Source: Solimonas variicoloris DSM 15731
GTDB taxonomy: Bacteria; Pseudomonadota; Gammaproteobacteria; Nevskiales; Nevskiaceae
DNA length: 64,000 nucleotides
Direction of reading: 5' to 3'
Assembly: GCF_000382285.1 (NCBI RefSeq)
Contig: NZ_KB907941.1
Location: 1 to 64,000, forward strand
Shown here: in pieces, positions 42,931 to 50,375 of the stretch
Layout: every line of letters starts with the position of its first letter
Numbering within the stretch: position 1 is the first letter of the stretch
Notes under the pieces: model-generated
The model's input: the letters and a program-made list of their open reading frames with translations, nothing else
Told to the model about the DNA's origin: nothing
Database searches by the model: none
Position numbers and translations under genes: made by a program

Positions 42931-44036
42931 GCGCGCCGCGCCTCGGGCCACGCGTCGCTGCCCGGACCGCGGTCGGCTGGGCCGCGGACCTGCAGCGGCG
43001 CGGCCATGTGCAGCTTGCGCGCCGGATAAGCGAGGCCGATGCCTTCCTGATCGAGGCGACGCACGATCGCCAGATTGATGCTTTGCTGCGTATCCATATA
43101 TTGGTTGTAGTCCGGGTCCAGCATCCAGTAGACGACTTCGAAGTTGTACGACCACTCGCCGATGCTGGCGAAGTGGGCGCGGTCGAAACGCACCTGCGGC
43201 TGCGCGCTGACGATCTCGCGCAACAGCGCGGCGACCCGCTCCAGCTTGTCCGCCGGGGTTTCGAACAGCAGACCGAACTGGAAGACGACGCGGCGTTCGC
43301 GCATGCGCTTGTAGTTGCGCAGGCGCGCCTTCAGCAGATCGCTGTTCGAGAACACCAACTGCTCCCCACCGAGACTGCGGATACGCGTGGTCTTCAGGCC
43401 GACGTGCTCGACCGTGCCCATGTACTCGTCGACGATGATGAAGTCGCCGATCACGAACGGCTTGTCGATCACGATCGACAGCGACGCGAACAGGTCGCCG
43501 AGAATGTTCTGCACGGCGAGCGCGACGGCGACGCCGCCGACGCCCAGGCCAGCGATCATCGCCGTGACGTCGATGCCGAGATTGTCGAGCGCGACCAGCA
43601 GCAGGATCGCCCACAGCGCCGTCTTGGCGACGAAGGTCAGCGCCGCGAGGCTGGTCGCCGCGCCGGAGCCCTCTTGCGCGGCGCGCGCCCGCGAACGCTC
43701 GACCCAGAAATCGATCCCCGCCGCCAGCCAGAGGCCGAACTGCCAGATCATTGCCAGGATCGCGGCCCCGCGCAGCAGCGCGTCGATGCGCTCGGGCAAG
43801 GTCAGCGATTGCGCGGCGACCCAGAGCGCCGGCAGCCAGACCAGCCACAGCCGGGTGCGCCGTGTGACCGCGATCAGCGAGTCGTCGACGCGGGTCGAGG
43901 TCAGCGCCGCGTAGCGCGACAGGCGCCGCACGATGAACTGGCGCAGCGCCCAGACGACGAAGACGGTCAGAACCGCGGCAGCCGACGCGAACAGCCAGCT
44001 GGCGAGCGGATTGCCGAAAATCATGTGCTGGAGCAT
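42927..44036 (-). CDS. MscS family mechanosensitive ion channel
   Basis: The 369-residue protein has about four membrane helices, with a pore helix of the MscS type (IAGLGVGGVAVALAVQNILGDLFASLSI), followed by KPFVIGDFIIVDEYMGTVEHVGLKTTRIRSLGGE, the beta domain of MscS. It opens under membrane tension to let out solutes. The start at 44036 is the first ATG before the first helix; the larger frame beyond it is antisense to the PHB-depolymerase-like gene. Confidence 0.93.
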   Translation of the reverse strand: MLQHMIFGNPLASWLFASAAAVLTVFVVWALRQFIVRRLSRYAALTSTRVDDSLIAVTRRTRLWLVWLPALWVAAQSLTLPERIDALLRGAAILAMIWQFGLWLAAGIDFWVERSRARAAQEGSGAATSLAALTFVAKTALWAILLLVALDNLGIDVTAMIAGLGVGGVAVALAVQNILGDLFASLSIVIDKPFVIGDFIIVDEYMGTVEHVGLKTTRIRSLGGEQLVFSNSDLLKARLRNYKRMRERRVVFQFGLLFETPADKLERVAALLREIVSAQPQVRFDRAHFASIGEWSYNFEVVYWMLDPDYNQYMDTQQSINLAIVRRLDQEGIGLAYPARKLHMAAPLQVRGPADRGPGSDAWPEARRA

Positions 44037-44222
44037 CGCGGGCGTCGTCCTGTCGATGGCAACGGGACGTCCAATAGTAATGATATCGGCGCGTGTGTCG
44101 ACATTTTCCGACAGCGCCTCCGACCGCGAAGCCGTTACGCTTCTCCGCAAAGCTTTAAGAAATACGACCGGCCGCCGGTATGCGGGACGGATGGGTGGTT
44201 GGTGCTGCTTAAGGGGAGTTGG

Positions 44223-45320
44223 ATGTCTTCTGCGAAATTGCTGCGCGCGCTCGGTGCTGCGCTCCTGGTGGTGCTCGGGGCCTCGGCCTGCGGCGGCGGT
44301 GGCGGCGGATCGGGCGGCGGCAGCGTCGTCGATACCAAGCTCGCCTGCACCGAGCAGTTCAACCCCGACAAGGCCGCTGCCGGCGAAGACTGCAAGCCGA
44401 CCTACGGCGCCTTTTGCCCGGATACGGGCTCCGGTTCGCCGATCTTCAACGACAGCGAAGTCACTGCCTGCGACGGCGTGACGGTCAGCAGCGGCACGGT
44501 CGAGGCCAACGGTCTTGCCTCTGATTACGTCGTGCTCAAGCCCGCCAACGGCAGCGGCGACAAGGCGCTTTACATCGGCCTGCACTGGGCGCTCGCCAAC
44601 GGCGACACCATGGCCAACCGCATGCGCATGGCCGAGCTCGCCAAGAGCCGCAACGTCACCGTGGTGCTGCCGACGGCGCCGGGCTCGTTGCTGAATCGTA
44701 CCTGGGGCCGCTCGGCCGGCATCCCGCCGGCGGCCAACCGCGCCGATCGCGTCGCCCTGATCGACGCGCTGATCGCGCAGACCAAGCCGCTGGTGTCGGG
44801 CTCGACGCCGGTGCTGATCGCCGGCGTCTCCGGCGGCGCGGTACTGAGCTTCGAGTACGCCTGCGATCGCGCCGAGAACATCTCCGGCGCGATCGTCGTC
44901 GCCGGCGAGATTCCGCCGGACGATCTGAGCAACTGCGCGATGGCCCGCGGCGTCGCCACCGTCCAGGTGCACGGCACGTCCGATCTGATCGGTCCTTACG
45001 ACGGCAACCTGCTGTACGCCTCGGTGCCGGACACCTTCGCGGCGCTGCAGACGCAGAACGGCTGCGACAGCACCGCGATCAAGACCGCGTCGCTGCCGAC
45101 CGTCGACGGCGAGCTGCCGACCGGCTACGAGCTGCAATGGGTCACCGCCTGCAGCACCGGCAAGGGCAGCGCGCTGCTGACCGTCGACGGCGGCGGCCAC
45201 AACTGGCCGGGCTATCAGGGACCGCTCGACCAGCTGCCGATCAGCCTGTTCGGCGCCAAGGCCAGCGGCTTCGACACCACGCTGCAGGGCTACGACCTGG
45301 TGCGCTATCTCGGCGACTGA
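44223..45320 (+). CDS. Lipoprotein with PHB-depolymerase/LpqC-like esterase domain
   Basis: The 365-residue protein has a lipobox (LGASAC) followed by a Gly/Ser linker, so it is probably lipidated and exported. The esterase fold has the nucleophile in AGVSGGAV, an Asp in VHGTSDLIG and a His in DGGGHNWPGYQG, the last a signature of polyhydroxybutyrate depolymerase-like enzymes. Three or more extra Cys may form disulfides. It likely hydrolyses esters outside the cytoplasm. AAGGGGAG precedes the ATG. It is a single-gene unit with its own terminator. Confidence 0.86.
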   Translation: MSSAKLLRALGAALLVVLGASACGGGGGGSGGGSVVDTKLACTEQFNPDKAAAGEDCKPTYGAFCPDTGSGSPIFNDSEVTACDGVTVSSGTVEANGLASDYVVLKPANGSGDKALYIGLHWALANGDTMANRMRMAELAKSRNVTVVLPTAPGSLLNRTWGRSAGIPPAANRADRVALIDALIAQTKPLVSGSTPVLIAGVSGGAVLSFEYACDRAENISGAIVVAGEIPPDDLSNCAMARGVATVQVHGTSDLIGPYDGNLLYASVPDTFAALQTQNGCDSTAIKTASLPTVDGELPTGYELQWVTACSTGKGSALLTVDGGGHNWPGYQGPLDQLPISLFGAKASGFDTTLQGYDLVRYLGD

Positions 45321-45342
45321 TCGCGCCGACCCCGAATGGAGC

Positions 45343-45370
45343 AAAGGCCGCGGCATTGCCGCGGCCTTTT
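45343..45370. terminator. Rho-independent terminator (probably bidirectional)
   Basis: AAAGGCCGCGGC/GCCGCGGCCTTT with loop ATT lies between the esterase and the convergent YchJ-like gene. The flanking A and T runs are short. Confidence 0.8.
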
Positions 45371-45403
45371 GCGTTGCGGAGCCCGCGCGTTGGACGCCCG
45401 GGC

Positions 45404-45811
45404 TCAGGCCTGCGGGAACGTGCCGTCGACATAGAACCAGCGACCTTCGCGCCGCACGAAGCGGCTGATCTCGTGCAGGCGCTGCGCGCTGGCGCCGCCG
45501 CTGCGGCTGCGCGCGACGAATTCGACGAGCGCTTCGTCGCCGTCAGCCTCGTGGCGCACGATCTTCAGCCCGAGCCAGCGGGTCGCCGGATCAAGAGTCA
45601 GCTCGGCAGCCGACGGCCGCGTCGCCGCATCCCAGCTGGCCAGCAGGTAGTCGACACGTCCGAGCACATACGCGCTGTAGCGCGAGCGCATCAGCGCCTC
45701 GGCATGCGCGGCCGGCACACCGGCATGCAGCGGCGCGCAGCAGCGCGCGTACGGCAGTCCGGAGCCGCAAGGGCAGGCTTCGTCCGCAAGGGATCGGCTG
45801 GATTTCGTCAT
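45404..45811 (-). CDS. YchJ family protein with SEC-C zinc motif
   Basis: The 135-residue protein starts with the SEC-C-type zinc motif ACPCGSGLPYARCCAPLH and continues with the YchJ/NTF2-like domain (EALMRSRYSAYVLGRVDYLLASW, TRWLGLKIVRHE, VEFVARSRSG). Function unknown. The start at 45811 is preferred because the zinc motif then sits at residue 13. Confidence 0.88.
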   Translation of the reverse strand: MTKSSRSLADEACPCGSGLPYARCCAPLHAGVPAAHAEALMRSRYSAYVLGRVDYLLASWDAATRPSAAELTLDPATRWLGLKIVRHEADGDEALVEFVARSRSGGASAQRLHEISRFVRREGRWFYVDGTFPQA

Positions 45812-46071
45812 CGTGTTCTCGCGCTGCACCGTCGCTGGCGCCCGTCATGCCAGAAGACCACCGGCATGTGCCGCCGGGCGCGCCAGCCTAGGGCAGCCCC
45901 GCGCACCGGACAAGCAACGTTCCCGCCCGATAGCACCGTGCGTCGCGCCGCTGCAGGCCCGCCCGCAGCCGCCCGCCGTTCCGGACACAGTGCAACGGCC
46001 GCACCGTCAAGGACAACCGCGCGAAGCCGGCCTGCCCGACCGCAAGCGCGACGAAAACCGCCGAGACGCGC

Positions 46072-46836
46072 TCAGCCCTTCTGCGCCGTCACCGTCAGCG
46101 TCGGCACCAGAAAGAGGAAGTTCGGGCCGCTGACGCGCACCTGTGCATAGCCGCGCTCGCGCAGCCAGGCGGCATACGCGTGGCCGTGGCGGATGTCGAT
46201 CAGCGCGACGCGACCGCCGGGCTTGAGCACGCGGTCGATCTCGCGCAGTGCCTGCACGCGTTCGTCGGCGCCGGCGAGATGGTGCAGTGCCCAGCTCGAC
46301 ACGACGGCGTCGAAGCCGGCGGCGTCGAACGGCAGCCGGCGCATGTCGGCGGTGCGCACCTCGGCGCGCGCCGCGACGCCTTCGATGCGCAGATTGCGGC
46401 GCGCCGCGTCCGGGCCGTTGCGCACCTGATCCTGGCTGCGCCAGACGTCGACGCCGATGACCTGTCCGTTCGGCACGCGTTGCGCCACGCCGGCCGTCAT
46501 CAAGCCACGTCCGCAGCCGACATCGAGCACGCGCTCGTCGCCGCGCCAGGGCAGCGCATCGAGCACCCGGTCGCGCAAGCGCAGCTTGCCGACGCGGCTG
46601 CCCCACAGCATCAGACAGGCGGTCGCGACGAAGCCATAGCCCATCCAGCCGAGCGACCGAGCGGTTCCCTGCAGGATCTGCGCGTACGACACCGGCACCA
46701 TCGCCAGCAGTGAAGGCGCGGCGAACTGCAGCACGATGGCGACCGAGCCGACCGTGAGAAAGCGCCGCACCACGTCGGGCGCATCGACGCCGTAATCGGG
46801 GCGCTCGCCCCGCTCCTGCGATTTTCGTTCGCTCAC
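46072..46836 (-). CDS. Membrane-anchored class I SAM methyltransferase
   Basis: The 254-residue protein has two N-terminal membrane helices (SVAIVLQFAAPSLLAMVPV and MGYGFVATACLMLWG), then a methyltransferase domain with VLDVGCGRGLMTAGVA (motif I), VIGVDVW and VVSSWALHHLAGADERV. The substrate is unknown. GTG at 46836 is the preferred start; an ATG at 46908 lies in the terminator of the TonB-dependent receptor. Upstream of it is the receptor gene, same strand. Confidence 0.83.
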   Translation of the reverse strand: MSERKSQERGERPDYGVDAPDVVRRFLTVGSVAIVLQFAAPSLLAMVPVSYAQILQGTARSLGWMGYGFVATACLMLWGSRVGKLRLRDRVLDALPWRGDERVLDVGCGRGLMTAGVAQRVPNGQVIGVDVWRSQDQVRNGPDAARRNLRIEGVAARAEVRTADMRRLPFDAAGFDAVVSSWALHHLAGADERVQALREIDRVLKPGGRVALIDIRHGHAYAAWLRERGYAQVRVSGPNFLFLVPTLTVTAQKG

Positions 46837-46887
46837 TTCTGTCCCGGCCCGCTGCAATCGGCCCAGCATACGGGCAAACCGGCAGGC

Positions 46888-46919
46888 AAAAAAAATCCCG
46901 GCTGACATCCAGCCGGGAT
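46888..46919 (-). terminator. Rho-independent terminator of the TonB-dependent receptor
   Basis: On the minus strand ATCCCGGCTG/CAGCCGGGAT with a 5-base loop is followed by eight T, 23 bases beyond the receptor stop. Confidence 0.92.
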
Positions 46920-46941
46920 CTTGCCTTCCTGCCGCGCTGCC

Positions 46942-49791
46942 TCAGAAGTTGTACTTCACGCCGAACGTGAAGAAACGACCGACCGCACCCGACTGGTGGA
47001 ACGCCGGGTTGTAGTTGAGGCCACCGTAGGTGTACGGATCGAACGGCGCCATGCGGTTGAACAGGTTCTGGACCGAGCCGCTCAGGATCCAGTTGCTGCC
47101 GACCTCGACCTTGGCGAACCAGTCCACCGTCGTGAACGACGACAGCGAGCACCCCGAGCGCGGCGTGCCGTCCGGGTTGTAGACGCCGCACACCGGACCG
47201 TTCGGATCGGCGACGTAAGCGCCCTCGCCGGTGGACGTCGTCACCGTGCCGTCGCCGATGTCGTACAGCTCCTCGCCCTTGTGGTCGATCATGTCCATCG
47301 CGCCGACGTAGCTGACCAGCAGCGAGGTCGACCACCAGCTGCGGTCGAGACCGAGCTCGAACGTGGCGCGGTCCTGCGGCGTGCCGGCGGCGGCACTGAG
47401 CACGTACGGCCCGTGCGTGCCGGCATACTCGCGCGTCTCATCGCCGACCTTGCGCTCGAAGTTGAGGACGTGCGTCCAGGTCAGCGAAGCCGTGATCGTG
47501 CCGATGCCGTCCAGCTTCATGCGGTGCCGCAGGTCGAGGTCGAGACCGTCGGTCGTGGTCGAGTTGGCGTTGACGTAGGGCGCCGAGATCGAGCCGATGC
47601 GGCCCAGCTCGTTGTAGTAGACCATCGAGTTCGGCAAGGCGCCGGGGATGGCGCTGTCCGGCTCGCCGTTCGGATCGATCCCGTCGAGCACCAGCGCCTG
47701 ATCGGCCGCGATGATCTCGTCGCGCCGCTTGATCTTGTAGTAATCGAGCGAGGCGCTCAGACCCGAGAGCGGCTCGACCACCAGGCCCAGGGTATAGCTC
47801 TTGGCCTTCTCCGGCTTGATGTCCGGATTGCCGATCGTGAGGATGCCGATGCCCGTGTATCCGAACGTCGCGCTGTCGCCGCTCTCGGCCGGACCGGGGG
47901 CGCGGAACGCCTCGGCATAGGAGCCGCGCAGGGCCAGCTGGTCGATGGGCTTGAACTTCACGCCGAACTTCGGCGTCGTCGAGCTGCCGACATCGCTGTA
48001 GTGGTCGTAACGCACGGCGGCGTTCAGCTCGAGCACCTTCAGCACCGGCGCGTTGATCTCGGCGTAGCCGGCGTAGACGTCGCGGTCGGCCTTGAACGCC
48101 GAGTAGCCGAGGCCGATCACGTCGGCGATGTCCGTGTAGGGACTCGGCGGCGTATCGGTCTTTTCCTTGCGCCACTCGGCACCGAAGGCCACGCCGAAGG
48201 GACCGCCCGGCAGATCGAACAGGCTGCCCGAGATCTTCGCATCGGCGAACGTAATCGAGGTCTTGGCGTCGCGAACGAGCTTCGGCGAGATTTCGTCGCG
48301 CAGCGACTGCGGCACGGCGGCGGGGTTATTGATCCGGTACGTGCCGTTGTTCAGCGCCTCCTGCAGCTTCGAGAAGCGGACATATCCCGTCGCCTCGGTC
48401 GTCAGCTTGTTCTCGATGTAGCCGAGGCCGGAATCCCAGTTCCACATGCCGACGTCGCCGCTGAGCCCCGCCAGCACGCGGATCACGTCGCTTTCGGACG
48501 TACCGTCACGTCCGCCGAGCTCCCGCGTCATGTAGTACAGCTGGCGATCGCCTTCCTCCGGATTGTCCGGATGCCCCGCCGGCAGGACGATCCGATGCCG
48601 CACCGGCGTGCCGGGGTTGCTCGGATCGAACACGCCGCTGTCGCGCACGCCGCTCGGCGTGCCGCGCGCCTCCGTCTTCGAGTAGAAATAGCCGGCCTCC
48701 GCATAGGCCTGCAGCATCTCGGCGATACGGAAGGCCCCACGCGTATAGAGGTTGAAACGATCCTGCTGCGGCTGGATCTCGTAGTAGTCGATCGGATCGA
48801 ACACGCACATGCCGGTGACGCCCGAAATCTCGGGGCAGTCGGTCAGGTTGATGCGATGACTCTGATTGGGATCGCCGATCGGGCGGATCGAGCCCCAGGG
48901 CGTCTGCGCATTGAACGCCGGGCCGGTTACATCCCCCGTCTCTTCGTCGTAGAACATGCCGGAGCCCGCCGCCGCCGCGCCGACCCGGTTGTCGTACCAG
49001 CCGTACGAGGTCAGATCGTTGGTGCCGAGATAGCCCGGCCGCGTGTTCTGCTTGATGGCCTGCTGCGTCGAGCCTTCCGCCGTCACGAAGACGTTGTAGC
49101 CGTCGGCGGCGATATCGCCGATGCCGTAGCTGGCGTTGAGGCGCTTGATGTCGCCATCGTCCATGTACGACGTGCCGAAGTTGGCGCCGAAGCTGGCGCC
49201 CTGATAGTTGCGGCGCAGGATGATGTTGACCACGCCGCCGACGGCGTCAGAGCCGTAAATCGCCGAGGCGCCGTCCTTGAGGACCTCCACCCGCTCGACC
49301 GCTTCGAGCGGGATCGAGTTGAGATCGACGAAGCTGCGCTGACCGTCGTCGGCGAGGCCGTATGGCGCCATGCGCCGGCCGTTGACCAGGACCAGCGTCG
49401 AGCTCAGACCGAGACCGCGCAGCGACACGCCGGCCGAACCGGAGGCGAAGCCGTTCGAGAAAGACGTCGGCAGCGAGCCCTGGTTGTCGGCGGACACGCT
49501 GCGCAGGATTTCGGCGATGTTCTGCTTGCCGGTGCGCTCGATGTCCTCGCGCGACAGAATCTGCACCGGCGAGGCGGTTTCCTTGTCGGTGCGGCGGATG
49601 TTCGAGCCGGTGACGACGATCGTCTCGATCTCGTCGGCAGGCGCCGCAGCCGGGGCGTCGCTCCCAGTGCCCTGCGCGGCGGCCGCGAACGCGACGGCGC
49701 TGAGGCCGGTGCCGACGAGGCTGCCGAGGGCCAGCCGCCACGCCAGCGCCGAGCGACGCACGGCACGCACTGCGTGTAAAGAATCCGTCAT
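46942..49791 (-). CDS. TonB-dependent outer-membrane receptor
   Basis: The 949-residue receptor has a signal peptide, then a plug domain (IETIVVTGSNIRR, ASPVQILSREDIERTG, LRGLGLSSTLVLVNGRR, VEVLKDGASAIYGSDAVGGVVNII) and a 22-strand-type barrel ending GRFFTFGVKYNF. The style (TDKETASPV, no carboxypeptidase-like N-terminal domain) is common in receptors for peptides, sugars or other organic ligands in Xanthomonadales-like bacteria. The ligand is not evident. The start at 49791 follows GGGAGAC. Confidence 0.93.
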   Translation of the reverse strand: MTDSLHAVRAVRRSALAWRLALGSLVGTGLSAVAFAAAAQGTGSDAPAAAPADEIETIVVTGSNIRRTDKETASPVQILSREDIERTGKQNIAEILRSVSADNQGSLPTSFSNGFASGSAGVSLRGLGLSSTLVLVNGRRMAPYGLADDGQRSFVDLNSIPLEAVERVEVLKDGASAIYGSDAVGGVVNIILRRNYQGASFGANFGTSYMDDGDIKRLNASYGIGDIAADGYNVFVTAEGSTQQAIKQNTRPGYLGTNDLTSYGWYDNRVGAAAAGSGMFYDEETGDVTGPAFNAQTPWGSIRPIGDPNQSHRINLTDCPEISGVTGMCVFDPIDYYEIQPQQDRFNLYTRGAFRIAEMLQAYAEAGYFYSKTEARGTPSGVRDSGVFDPSNPGTPVRHRIVLPAGHPDNPEEGDRQLYYMTRELGGRDGTSESDVIRVLAGLSGDVGMWNWDSGLGYIENKLTTEATGYVRFSKLQEALNNGTYRINNPAAVPQSLRDEISPKLVRDAKTSITFADAKISGSLFDLPGGPFGVAFGAEWRKEKTDTPPSPYTDIADVIGLGYSAFKADRDVYAGYAEINAPVLKVLELNAAVRYDHYSDVGSSTTPKFGVKFKPIDQLALRGSYAEAFRAPGPAESGDSATFGYTGIGILTIGNPDIKPEKAKSYTLGLVVEPLSGLSASLDYYKIKRRDEIIAADQALVLDGIDPNGEPDSAIPGALPNSMVYYNELGRIGSISAPYVNANSTTTDGLDLDLRHRMKLDGIGTITASLTWTHVLNFERKVGDETREYAGTHGPYVLSAAAGTPQDRATFELGLDRSWWSTSLLVSYVGAMDMIDHKGEELYDIGDGTVTTSTGEGAYVADPNGPVCGVYNPDGTPRSGCSLSSFTTVDWFAKVEVGSNWILSGSVQNLFNRMAPFDPYTYGGLNYNPAFHQSGAVGRFFTFGVKYNF

Positions 49792-49860
49792 TGATGTCTC
49801 CCAAATGAACTGCATGATTGAGTGCAGGAGCCGGACGGCTTCCAACACGAGCGGTATCCC

Positions 49861-49883
49861 GGGCCGGTGCCCCCCACCGGCCC
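49861..49883. other. GC-rich hairpin between receptor and orphan HTH genes
   Basis: GGGCCGGTG/CACCGGCCC forms a 9-bp stem with a five-C loop. A T-rich stretch follows only on the plus strand, where no gene ends, so it is not a clean terminator for the leftward HTH gene. Confidence 0.4.
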
Positions 49884-49904
49884 GTTCTTTGTGCTCCGCT
49901 GCGC

Positions 49905-50201
49905 TCAGGCGACGGCGCGGACGGGATACGCCGCCGCGCGATAGGCCGGCAGCCGCATATCCGGATTGCCGTAAAGGCGCGCATCGATCAGCGCCCGCAG
50001 GGCGCGCACTTCCTGCTCGAGCGCGGCCAGACGCTGCTCGCCGGCCGACTCGCTGCCGTACTTGGCGCGCCAGTAGTAATAGGCCTGCCGGGAGATGCGG
50101 TGTTTTGCGCAGAGGCTCACGACCGACGGCGATTCGCCGCTGTCATACTCGCGCAGGATGGCGAGGATTTCCGCCTTCGAATATCGACATTTCATGGGCA
50201 A
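49905..50201 (-). CDS. Orphan IS3-type OrfA-like helix-turn-helix protein
   Basis: The 98-residue protein has the HTH_Tnp_1 domain: KCRYSKAEILAILREYDSGE, LCAKHRISRQAYYYWRAKYG and a leucine-zipper-like LAALEQEVRALRALI. These are the DNA-binding half of IS3 transposases. No orfB, inverted repeats or target duplication are visible, and the last 20 residues do not look like OrfA. It is therefore a decayed remnant or a domesticated DNA-binding protein. It diverges from the kinase pair. Confidence 0.7.
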   Translation of the reverse strand: MPMKCRYSKAEILAILREYDSGESPSVVSLCAKHRISRQAYYYWRAKYGSESAGEQRLAALEQEVRALRALIDARLYGNPDMRLPAYRAAAYPVRAVA

Positions 50202-50259
50202 TTCCTGGTCGGGAAGAAAGGTGTGAGCGGCACGCTACGGCGCCCGCCCGCCAGCGTCC

Positions 50260-50297
50260 TTAGGCGTGCCTGAGGCTTTTTTGAGGTTTTCTTGAGG
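50260..50297 (+). promoter_or_regulatory. Four pentamers at exact 11-bp period (candidate OmpR-type site)
   Basis: TTAGG at 50260, TGAGG at 50271, TGAGG at 50282 and TGAGG at 50293 start exactly 11 bases apart, with T-rich spacers in the middle copies. Direct repeats of this period are the typical site of OmpR/PhoB winged-helix proteins. The block sits 79 bases upstream of the first kinase gene, whose product has that DNA-binding domain, so autoregulation is likely. Confidence 0.6.
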
Positions 50298-50375
50298 CGG
50301 AAAATCTCCCGTCATATCAAGAATCTGTGAGAACGGTGGGGCGGCTCGTGGCGATCGTGCGCAGCGGAGGAGCGA

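Noticed and set aside
46837-46908. Upstream ATG for the membrane-anchored methyltransferase
   Set aside because: It lies in the hairpin of the receptor terminator. GTG at 46836 fits the domain start.
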